From G963666895 sp963666895 (GTDB lineage Bacteria > Desulfobacterota > Desulfovibrionia > Desulfovibrionales > Desulfovibrionaceae), in NCBI GenBank assembly GCA_963666895.2, contig CAXXNS010000010.1:62001-126000 (forward strand): a DNA stretch of 64,000 nt, given 5' to 3'. The notes under the pieces were generated by a model. The model saw only the letters and a program-made list of their open reading frames with translations. It made no database searches and was not told where the DNA came from. The translations under genes were made by a program, and so were the position numbers. How positions within the stretch are numbered: the stretch's first letter is position 1; every line of letters starts with the position of its first letter. Below, piece by piece: positions 45,595 through 52,772 of the stretch.

Positions 45595-45611
45595 TTGGCA
45601 TTCATGTTGCT
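45595..45611 (+). promoter_or_regulatory. sigma-54 promoter of the flagellin gene
   Basis: TTGGCA (45595-45600), then TTGCT (45607-45611), with GG and GC exactly 10 nt apart, matches the sigma-54 -24/-12 consensus. The start is expected near 45622, leaving a leader of about 37 nt with AAGGAGG. Confidence 0.8.
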
Positions 45612-45658
45612 TAACGTTCGCCAGAAGGAACGTTTCGCTTGAACAAGGAGGTTTCCCC

Positions 45659-46552
45659 ATGTCTCTCGTCATCAACCACAACCTTATGGCCATGAACGCC
45701 GCTCGAAATCTGAATACGAGCTACGGCAGCCTGGCCACGTCCACGAGGCGGCTCTCCTCGGGACTGCGCGTAGGCACGGCCGCCGACGACGCGGCCGGGT
45801 TGGCCATTCGCGAGCTGATGCGCTCGGACATCGCGTCGCTGTATCAGGGCGTTCGGAACGCCAACGATGCCATCTCGATGATCCAGACCGCTGACGGCGC
45901 GCTCCAGGTGGTCGACGAAAAGCTCATTCGCATGAAAGAGCTGGCCACCCAGGCTTCCACGGGTACCTACAACTCCGACCAGCGCCTGATCATCGATTCC
46001 GAGTTCCAGGCCATGGCTTCGGAGATCACCCGTATCGCCATGGCCACGGACTTCAACGGCATCCACATGCTCAACGGGTCCCTGGCGGGCACCGACCCCA
46101 ACACCGGGGCCGCCATCGCCCACAACGGAAACCTGATGAACCCCACCGGGCCCATCAAGATCCACTTCGGCACGGGCAACGACTCATCCGACGACTACTA
46201 TTACATCTCCGTGAACAACTCCACGGCGTCGGCCCTGGGTCTCTGGAACGCCACCATCTCCACCCAGTCACTGGCCCAGTCCGCCCTGGCCCGCATCCAG
46301 CAGGCCATCATCTCCAAGGACAAGATTCGCGCCAACCTGGGTTCCATGCAGAACAGGCTGGAGAACACCATCACCAACCTGTCCATCCAGGCGGAGAACC
46401 TGCAGGCTTCCGAGTCCCGCATCTCCGACGTGGACGTGGCCACGGAAATGACCGAATTCGTGCGCCAGCAGATCCTGTCGCAGGCGGCTGTGGCCATGCT
46501 GGCCCAGGCCAACTCCCTGCCCAGGATGGCCATGCAGCTCATCGGCGGCTAG
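45659..46552 (+). CDS. fliC: flagellin
   Basis: This 297-residue filament subunit has conserved D0/D1 ends: SLVINHNLMAMNAARNLNTS, RRLSSGLRVGTAADDAAGLA, and at the C-terminus NLSIQAENLQASESRISDVD with SQAAVAMLAQANSLPRMAMQ. The variable middle is short, so it is near the compact flagellin size. It is exported by the flagellar type III system without a cleaved signal. Expression is predicted from the sigma-54 promoter at 45595. Ser/Thr residues in the centre (residues about 150-210) would be candidate sites if the upstream glycosyltransferases modify flagellin, which is an inference. Confidence 0.95.
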   Translation: MSLVINHNLMAMNAARNLNTSYGSLATSTRRLSSGLRVGTAADDAAGLAIRELMRSDIASLYQGVRNANDAISMIQTADGALQVVDEKLIRMKELATQASTGTYNSDQRLIIDSEFQAMASEITRIAMATDFNGIHMLNGSLAGTDPNTGAAIAHNGNLMNPTGPIKIHFGTGNDSSDDYYYISVNNSTASALGLWNATISTQSLAQSALARIQQAIISKDKIRANLGSMQNRLENTITNLSIQAENLQASESRISDVDVATEMTEFVRQQILSQAAVAMLAQANSLPRMAMQLIGG

Positions 46553-46577
46553 TCCTTCCGAAGAGCGAACCAACGGT

Positions 46578-46611
46578 AAAAAAAGCCGGGGGATCATTCC
46601 CCCGGCTTTTT
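46578..46611. terminator. bidirectional intrinsic terminator between flagellin and rnc
   Basis: AAAAAGCCGGGGGA pairs with TCCCCCGGCTTTTT, with A-run and T-run on opposite sides, so it can serve both convergent genes. It overlaps the last codons of rnc. Confidence 0.88.
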
Positions 46612-47304
46612 GCCGTCCTGGCCCAGCTCCTTGACGGCCATGCGGGCCGCGGCCTGCTCAGCCTTCTTCAGGCTCGGCCCCCGGGCCTTGAACACCCGGC
46701 CGTCGGGCAGGGCCACCTCCACGGTGAACACCTTCTCGTGCTCCGGGCCGGAGGAGTCCTTGAGCGCGTACACGGGCCGGTCCCCGAACCGCTGCTGGGT
46801 AACCTCCTGCAAACGGCTCTTGTGGTCCTTGCTCGTGGCCCCGGACGCCTGGTCCGGCCACATGCCCTCGTACAGGCCCAGGACCACCTCCCGGGCCGTC
46901 TCGTACCCGCCGTCCAGGAAAACCGCGCCCATAAGGGCCTCCATGAGGTCGGCCAGCAGGGCGGTCCGCTTGCGGCCTCCCTGGGCCTCCTCGCCCCGTC
47001 CCAGGCGCACCCGCTGGTCCAGTTCCAGGTCCAGGGCCAGCTGGGCCAGGGTCTTCTCCTTGACCAGGACCGAACGCAGCCGGGTCAGGTGCCCCTCGGG
47101 CGCCTCGGGGTAGCGGGCCAGGGCCTCCTCGGAAACAATGAGGTCGATGACCGCGTCGCCCAAAAATTCCAGCCGCTCGTTGTCATCGCCCGGGCTGCCG
47201 TGCTCGTTGGCCCAGGAGCTGTGCGTGAGCGCCTGGACCACGTGCTTGACTTGCCGGAATCGATGGTGGATACGTTCCTGAACGATTCTTATATCCGCAT
47301 CCAT
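46594..47304 (-). CDS. rnc: ribonuclease III
   Basis: This 236-residue enzyme cleaves double-stranded RNA, including rRNA precursor stems such as those flanking 16S and 23S here. The RNase III signature is NERLEFLGDAVIDLIVSEEA, the second acidic site is LADLMEALMGAVFLDGGYET, and a dsRNA-binding domain runs from about residue 158 (HKSRLQEVTQQRFGDRPVYA) to KKAEQAAARMAVKELG. The ATG at 47304 gives MDADIRIVQERIHHRF, a normal start. It lies opposite the ATG of the acyl-CoA synthetase gene (47303), the two start codons sharing CATG. The 3' end overlaps the flagellin terminator. Confidence 0.94.
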   Translation of the reverse strand: MDADIRIVQERIHHRFRQVKHVVQALTHSSWANEHGSPGDDNERLEFLGDAVIDLIVSEEALARYPEAPEGHLTRLRSVLVKEKTLAQLALDLELDQRVRLGRGEEAQGGRKRTALLADLMEALMGAVFLDGGYETAREVVLGLYEGMWPDQASGATSKDHKSRLQEVTQQRFGDRPVYALKDSSGPEHEKVFTVEVALPDGRVFKARGPSLKKAEQAAARMAVKELGQDGKKPGE

Positions 47305-49435
47305 GCAACAACTCTCTTCGTTTGGCATGAACCGCGAGCCGCAATTGGCTTCCCTGATCAACCCGACGAGCATCGCCGTGGTCGGGGCCTCGCGTTCTCC
47401 GGAAAAGGCCGGGCACCAGATCGTGTCCAACCTGCTGGCTTCCGGTTACAAGGGAAAAATCCTGCCCGTCAATCCCGCGGGCGGAGAAATCCTGGGCCTG
47501 CCCGTGTTCAAAAGCGTGGCCGACCTGGACCAGGCCCCGGACATGGCCGTGATCTGCCTGCCCCGGGACCTGGTTCTGGAAACGGCCAGACAGCTGGCGG
47601 ACAAGCATGTCCGCGCCCTGGTGGTGGTCAGCTCCGGGTTCAAGGAAACCGGGCGCGAAGGCTGGTACATTGAAGAAGAGCTGGCCAAGTTCGTGCGCGA
47701 CAAGCGCATCCTCCTGCTCGGCCCCAACTCTCTGGGCCTCCTGAACACCCACAACGGCATGCACGCCTGCCTGGACGCGGCCATGCCCCGGCCCGGCCGG
47801 GTGGCCTTCTTCTCCCAGTCCGGGTCCATGGCCTGGGGTTTGCTGGACTGGGCCGCGGGCATGGACGTGGGCTTCTCCACCGTGGTCCACCTGGGCAACA
47901 AGGCCGCGCTCAACGAATCCGACCTGGTGGAGCACCTGGCCGCGGACCCGCAGACCTCGGTCATAGTCGGCTCCCTGGAGTCCCTGACCTCGGGCCAGGA
48001 GTTCATGCGCGTGGCCGAGGCGGCCACGGCGGTCAAGCCCATCCTCATGCTCAAGTCGGGCAACACCCCGTCCGGAGCCCGGGCCGTGTCCAGCCATACC
48101 GGCACCCTGCCCGGCTCACGCCAGGCCAGCCGCGCCGCGCTCAAGCAGGCCGGGGTCATCCAGGTGGACGAGGCCAAGACCCTGTTCTCCCTGGCCCAGG
48201 CATTCGCCAGGCAGCCCCTGCCCGAGGGCCCCAACCTGGCCGTGGTCACCAACTCCGGCGGGCCCGGCATCCTGGCCGCGGACGCCTGCGAGCGCAGCAG
48301 CCTGGAGCTGGTCCGGCCCTCCCAGGCCACCCTGGACGCCCTGGCCGAACTGCTGCCGCCCTACGCCGCGCTCTACAACCCCATCGACATCATAGGCGAC
48401 GCCGACGCCGAACGCTACCGCGTCACCCTGGAGGCCGTGGCCAAGGACGAGCGCATCCACGCCCTGCTGGTCATCCTCACGCCCACGGCCCAGGTGCAGA
48501 TCGCGGACACGGCCCAGGCCGTGGCCGACATCGCGGCCGAGCTCAAGAAGCCGGTGTTCGCCTGCTTCATGGGCGGCATGCGCATCGCCGAGGGCGAGAA
48601 AATTTTGGTCGAGGCCGGCATCCCCTGCTACGGCTTCCCGGAGCCGGCCATCAAGGCCCTGGAGACCATGCTCGAGTACAAGCGCTGGCAGGACCGCCCC
48701 TATCCGGTGGAGGTCTGCTTCCGGCGCGACAAGGGCCGGGCCGAGAAGGTCCTGACCTGGGCCCGGAACCTGGGCGTCACCGAGCTTGTGGACGTGAAGG
48801 CCTTTGAGCTGGGCCGGGCCTACGAGCTGCCCCTGCCCGAGACCGAGCTGGCCCGCACCAGCACCCAGGCGTCCAAAATCGCCAAACGCATCGGCGGGCC
48901 CGTGGCCCTCAAGCTGACCTCGCCCCAGCTCACCCACCGCTCCCGGCTGGACGGCGTGGCCCTGGACATCCAGACCCCGGCCGACGCGGCCCAGGCCTTC
49001 CGCCGCCTGACCAACCAGGCCGCCCGGCGCATGCACGGACTGTACATCACCGGCTGCCTGGTCCAGGCCATGGCCCCGTCCGCCCGGCACGTGCTGACCG
49101 TGGGCCTGTCCCGCGACATGCAGTACGGCCCCGTGATCCGTTTCGGCTTCCACGGCCCCCATGCCGAGGCCATGAACGACTACGCCTTCCGCCTGGCCCC
49201 GCTGACCGTGGGCGACGCCCAGGAGATGATCCGCGAGATCCGCGCCTACCCCCTGCTGCGGGGCGTGCGCGGCCAGGGCGCGGTGGACCTGGGCGCGGTG
49301 GAGGACATCCTGTTGACCATCTCCCAAATGGCCTCGGATTTCCCCCAGATCCAGGAGGCCGAGTTCGGGCCCATCCTGGTGGGCGACGAGGGGGCCTTTG
49401 TCACGGACTTGCGCTTGACCGTCTCCCACGGCTAG
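47303..49435 (+). CDS. acetate/acyl-CoA ligase, ADP-forming (NDP-forming CoA synthetase superfamily)
   Basis: This 710-residue single-chain enzyme joins the alpha and beta parts of ADP-forming acyl-CoA synthetases. It begins with a CoA-binding Rossmann domain (INPTSIAVVGASRSPEKAGH, ILPVNPAGGEILGLPVF). Two succinyl-CoA-ligase-like domains follow, with the phospho-His motif ARAVSSHTGTLPGSRQA, and then a C-terminal ATP-grasp domain (about 490-705; KIAKRIGGPVALKLTSPQLT, LHI-type region GLYITGCLVQAMA). It can make ATP from acetyl-CoA or act on other acyl-CoAs. Start is at 47303 or at the ATG 47327; no good ribosome binding site precedes either. It is followed 27 bp later by a phosphotransacetylase-like gene. 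Confidence 0.87.
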   Translation: MQQLSSFGMNREPQLASLINPTSIAVVGASRSPEKAGHQIVSNLLASGYKGKILPVNPAGGEILGLPVFKSVADLDQAPDMAVICLPRDLVLETARQLADKHVRALVVVSSGFKETGREGWYIEEELAKFVRDKRILLLGPNSLGLLNTHNGMHACLDAAMPRPGRVAFFSQSGSMAWGLLDWAAGMDVGFSTVVHLGNKAALNESDLVEHLAADPQTSVIVGSLESLTSGQEFMRVAEAATAVKPILMLKSGNTPSGARAVSSHTGTLPGSRQASRAALKQAGVIQVDEAKTLFSLAQAFARQPLPEGPNLAVVTNSGGPGILAADACERSSLELVRPSQATLDALAELLPPYAALYNPIDIIGDADAERYRVTLEAVAKDERIHALLVILTPTAQVQIADTAQAVADIAAELKKPVFACFMGGMRIAEGEKILVEAGIPCYGFPEPAIKALETMLEYKRWQDRPYPVEVCFRRDKGRAEKVLTWARNLGVTELVDVKAFELGRAYELPLPETELARTSTQASKIAKRIGGPVALKLTSPQLTHRSRLDGVALDIQTPADAAQAFRRLTNQAARRMHGLYITGCLVQAMAPSARHVLTVGLSRDMQYGPVIRFGFHGPHAEAMNDYAFRLAPLTVGDAQEMIREIRAYPLLRGVRGQGAVDLGAVEDILLTISQMASDFPQIQEAEFGPILVGDEGAFVTDLRLTVSHG

Positions 49436-49461
49436 ACTGCCTGGGAGCGAAGGAGGATATC

Positions 49462-50523
49462 ATGCCCGGACTGTATATCGGAGCGACCAGCGGCTACTCC
49501 GGCAAGAACATGGTCGTTCTCGGCCTCGGACTGCACTTCAGGGACCAGGGCCTGAACATCGGCTACATGAAGCCCGTGGGCGCCCTACCCCTGGAGGAGA
49601 ACGGCAGGCTCGGCGACGAGGACGCCAAGTTCGTGCAGAACGTGCTCGGCCTGGAGGCCGATCCCGAGACCGTCACCCCGGTGGTGGTCACCCACGACTT
49701 CAAGGCCAAGGCCTTCACCAGCAAATGCGAGAACCTCATGCCGGGCATCGAGGACGCCTACGCCAAGCTGGGCCAGGGCAAGGACCTCATGCTGGTGGCC
49801 GGGTCGGGCTCCATGTACTCGGGCAAGTACTGCGGCGTGGACGCCGTGGCCGTGTGCGACGCCCTGGACCTCAAGGCCGTGGTCATCGACCGCTTCCAGA
49901 AGGAACTCAAGTACGACTACCTCATGGTCATGCGCGAGGCCCTGGGCGAGCGGATGGTCGGGGCCATCCTGAACGACGTGCCCCCGGACTTCATGGAGGA
50001 GGTCACCGAGCAACTGGTGCCCTTCCTGGAAAGCCGCCAGGTCAAAATCCTGGGCATCATCCCCTCGGACCCGGTCATGGGCACCATCACCGTGGCCGAC
50101 CTGGCCGACCGCCTGGGCGGCAAGGTGGTCTCGGCCCACAACGCGGCCGACCGGCTGGTGGAGCGCTTCCTCATCGGCACCATGCAGGTGGAGAACTTCA
50201 TGACCCACTTCCGCAAGCAGCGGAACTCCGCGGTCATCGTGGGCGGCGACCGCTCGGACGTCCAGTTGGTCGCGCTGGAAGGCGACTGCCCCTGCCTGAT
50301 CCTGACCGGCAACCTGTATCCCAACGACATCATCCTGACCCGGTCCGAGGTGCTCAAGACCCCGATCATCGTGGCCCGGGAGGACACCTACACCATCGCC
50401 AAGAAGATGGAGGGCGTGCTGGCCCGGCATAAGCTCAGGGACAAGGTCAAGGTGGAGCAGGGCGCGCGGCTGGTGGCCGAAAAGATCGACCTCAAGGCCA
50501 TTTCCCAGGCCCTGGGCGTCTAA
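49462..50523 (+). CDS. phosphotransacetylase-family protein: BioD-like NTPase plus DRTGG domain
   Basis: This 353-residue protein has an N-terminal P-loop-like domain related to dethiobiotin synthetase and the N-terminal part of long Pta enzymes (YIGATSGYSGKNMVVLGLGL, LNIGYMKPVGALPLEENGRL). A DRTGG domain occupies about residues 210-325 (VENFMTHFRKQRNSAVIVGG, CLILTGNLYPNDIIL). The catalytic PTA/PTB phosphate-acetyl domain of full Pta is absent, so it is more likely regulatory than a full acetyltransferase. AAGGAGG precedes the ATG. Coupling with the ADP-forming ligase gene suggests a role in acetyl-CoA/acetate balance (inference). A terminator follows. Confidence 0.83.
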   Translation: MPGLYIGATSGYSGKNMVVLGLGLHFRDQGLNIGYMKPVGALPLEENGRLGDEDAKFVQNVLGLEADPETVTPVVVTHDFKAKAFTSKCENLMPGIEDAYAKLGQGKDLMLVAGSGSMYSGKYCGVDAVAVCDALDLKAVVIDRFQKELKYDYLMVMREALGERMVGAILNDVPPDFMEEVTEQLVPFLESRQVKILGIIPSDPVMGTITVADLADRLGGKVVSAHNAADRLVERFLIGTMQVENFMTHFRKQRNSAVIVGGDRSDVQLVALEGDCPCLILTGNLYPNDIILTRSEVLKTPIIVAREDTYTIAKKMEGVLARHKLRDKVKVEQGARLVAEKIDLKAISQALGV

Positions 50524-50545
50524 GCCCCTACCCCTTTCCGAAACC

Positions 50546-50583
50546 AACGCGGCGGACCGGAGACGGTTCGCCGCGTTTTCTTG
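50546..50583 (+). terminator. intrinsic terminator after the DRTGG gene
   Basis: AACGCGGCG (50546-50554) pairs with CGCCGCGTT (50569-50577), followed by a T-rich TTCTT tail. Confidence 0.85.
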
Positions 50584-50634
50584 TGCGCGAACGCCATATT
50601 GGTGTAGGGTTGCCGCAAACAAGGAGAACCGGCC

Positions 50635-52359
50635 ATGAAGCGCGCCCTTCTGCCCTGCCTGCTCATTCTTTGCCTGGCCCAGGCCGTCCCGGCCCTGGCC
50701 TGCACCACCACCCTGACCGGCAAGGACGCCTCCATCGACGGCTCGGTCATGGTCTCCCACTCGGACGACGGCCTGAGCGATCCCCGGCTGATCCACGTCC
50801 CGGCCATGGACCACGAACCCGGGGCCATGCGCCCGGTGTTCTACACCCACTGCGCCCTGGGCTTCAAAGCCGAATGGGGCGGCACCGAGACCCAGCGGCT
50901 GGTCACGGACACCCGCGGGCCGGGCTACGACTCCCCGGGCCTGCCGCCCAGCGTGCCCCTGGGCGCCATCCCCCAGGTGGCTCACACCTATGGCTACTTC
51001 GACGCCAACTACGGGCTCATGAACGAGCACCAGCTGGCCATCGGCGAATGCACGGACAAGGCCAAGGTCCATCCCGAGCCCGCCCCGGGCAAGCGCATCT
51101 TCTACTCGGCCGAGCTGTCCCGCGTGGCCCTGGAGCGCTGCAAGACCGCGCGCCAGGCCGTGCTGCTCATGGGCGAGCTCATCGCCGAGTACGGCTACTA
51201 CGGCACGGGCGAAACCCTGCTGGTGGCCGACCCGGACGAGGGCTGGGTCATGGAGATGTGCGGCTACGACATGGACGGCGAGAACGGGGTCTGGGTGGCT
51301 CAGCGCGTGCCGGACAACGGCTTCTTCGTGGCCGCCAACCAGTTCCGCATCCGCGAGATTCGCCAGGGCGCCGAGGACATGCTGTACTCGGACAACATCT
51401 TCGACGTGGCCAAGGAAAAAGGCTGGTGGAAGCCCGAGGACGGCCCCCTGGACTGGACCCGGGTCTACGGGGACGGCGAGTTCCACCATCCCTACTACTC
51501 CCTGCGCAGGGTCTGGCGGGCCCAAAGCCTCATCGCCCCCTCCCTGGACCTGCCCGCCTGGGTGGAGGGGCCCTTCACCACCACCTACCCCTTCGCCATC
51601 GTGCCCGACCACAAGCTGGGCGTGGCCGACGTGGCGGCCGTACACCGCGACAACTACGAGGGCACGGAGTTCGACCTGACCACGGGCCTGGCCGCCGGAC
51701 CCTTCGGCAACCCCAACCGCTTCGAGGGAAGGGCCGAGTCCGTGGCCCAGGGCAAGCTCCCGGTCAAGGGCGCGTTCGAGCGGCCCCTGAACATCTACCG
51801 CTGCGTGTATTCCTACGTGACCCAGGTGCGGGGCGGCCTGCCCGACGCCATCGGCGGGGTGCTCTGGTACGGGCCGGACCGCCCGGCCACGGCCGTGCTC
51901 ATGCCCTTCTACGCCGGGGCCCTGGACCTGCCGGACAGCCTGCAGACCGCGGACGCCCTGATCTTCAACCAGGCCAGCATGTGGACCGCGTTCAACTACG
52001 TGGCCAACTACGCCATGCTCAAGTATTCCTTCATGATCAAGGACATCCACGCGGTGCGCGACAAGTTCGAGGCCGCGTCCCTGGGCGGGCAGGAGGAGTT
52101 GGAGGCCAAGGCCCTGGCCCTGTGGAACCAGGGCAAGAAGGACGAGGCGCGCACCCTGCTGACCGGCCATTCGGACCAGTACGCGGCCCAGGTGCTCAAG
52201 GACTGGTGGACCCTGGCCCAGAACCTGTACCTCAAGTACAACGACGGCTACCTGAACACCAGGGAGGGGCTGGCCCAGCAGGTCTTCTACCCGGCCTGGT
52301 GGCTCAAGGCCGTGGGCTTTGAACAAGGCCCCCTGACTTACAAAAAGCCCGCGAACTGA
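50635..52359 (+). CDS. secreted C69-family dipeptidase
   Basis: This 574-residue peptidase has a Sec signal (MKRALLPCLLILCLAQAVPA-LA) ending directly before Cys23 (LA-CTTTLTGKDASIDGS). In the C69 Ntn-hydrolase family, processing exposes an N-terminal Cys nucleophile, so this Cys is the likely catalytic residue rather than a lipid anchor. Conserved blocks are GLMNEHQLAIGECTDKAKVH, GYYGTGETLLVADPDEGWVM and GFFVAANQFRIREIRQGAED. It would cleave dipeptides in the periplasm or outside. An AAGGAG site precedes the ATG, and a terminator separates it from the upstream operon. Confidence 0.9.
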   Translation: MKRALLPCLLILCLAQAVPALACTTTLTGKDASIDGSVMVSHSDDGLSDPRLIHVPAMDHEPGAMRPVFYTHCALGFKAEWGGTETQRLVTDTRGPGYDSPGLPPSVPLGAIPQVAHTYGYFDANYGLMNEHQLAIGECTDKAKVHPEPAPGKRIFYSAELSRVALERCKTARQAVLLMGELIAEYGYYGTGETLLVADPDEGWVMEMCGYDMDGENGVWVAQRVPDNGFFVAANQFRIREIRQGAEDMLYSDNIFDVAKEKGWWKPEDGPLDWTRVYGDGEFHHPYYSLRRVWRAQSLIAPSLDLPAWVEGPFTTTYPFAIVPDHKLGVADVAAVHRDNYEGTEFDLTTGLAAGPFGNPNRFEGRAESVAQGKLPVKGAFERPLNIYRCVYSYVTQVRGGLPDAIGGVLWYGPDRPATAVLMPFYAGALDLPDSLQTADALIFNQASMWTAFNYVANYAMLKYSFMIKDIHAVRDKFEAASLGGQEELEAKALALWNQGKKDEARTLLTGHSDQYAAQVLKDWWTLAQNLYLKYNDGYLNTREGLAQQVFYPAWWLKAVGFEQGPLTYKKPAN

Positions 52360-52444
52360 CCGGTGCATTCCAGGCGAGTCGTGTGGACATCCGGTCCGGG
52401 CTCGGATAGGAAGGGCCATCCAACTCTACCACGGGGAGCGCGTC

Positions 52445-52633
52445 GTGCCACAGGGATCGGACTACTACCAGACACAGCTTCGCAAGGACCTGCGGAACAA
52501 GACCTGCACCGAGCGGGCCTTCCAGGAAATCGAAAAGCTTGAGAAGCGGGTCAAGGACCTGGAGCTCATGGTCCGCCGCCTCAAGAACCGCCTGGACGTG
52601 CTCGAGGGCACGGACCGCAAGCTCCATATCTGA
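52445..52633 (+). CDS. small coiled-coil protein, 62 aa
   Basis: This short basic/acidic protein is dominated by heptad-like helices (AFQEIEKLEKRVKDLELMV, RRLKNRLDVLE). It starts at GTG 52445 with GGGGAG upstream (MPQGSDYYQTQLRKDLRNKT). I do not recognise a named family. The strong ribosome binding site, intact frame and position between a terminated gene and a repeat favour a real gene. A coiled-coil dimer is the only structural inference. Confidence 0.6.
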   Translation: MPQGSDYYQTQLRKDLRNKTCTERAFQEIEKLEKRVKDLELMVRRLKNRLDVLEGTDRKLHI

Positions 52634-52648
52634 CCCACCTTAAATCTC

Positions 52649-52771
52649 AGGCCGTTCAGAAGGCGTGAGATGCAAGGCGCGAGAAAAGCCCAAGCCCGAC
52701 GCGTACTCTGTCGTACGTGAGGGTTTGGGCTTTTCGCTGCAACGAAGCAGATGGCGTCTTATGGACGGCCT
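52649..52771. repeat. palindromic intergenic repeat, copy C (123 bp)
   Basis: Left end AGGCCGTTCAGAAGGCG, right end TGGACGGCCT, inner arms AAAAGCCCAA and TTGGGCTTTT, centre GCGTAC..GTACG. It lies between convergent genes and ends 1 bp after the stop codon (52773-52775) of the glutamate synthase gene. Its ends are more diverged than copies A and B. Confidence 0.85.
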
Positions 52772-52772
52772 G

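Noticed and set aside
49462..50523. A complete phosphate acetyltransferase
   Set aside because: Only the BioD-like and DRTGG domains are present; the catalytic PTA/PTB domain is missing.
49585..52419. A 944-codon minus-strand frame spanning two plus-strand genes
   Set aside because: It crosses a terminator, a promoter and two well-supported genes, and encodes low-complexity Gly/His/Val/Leu protein.
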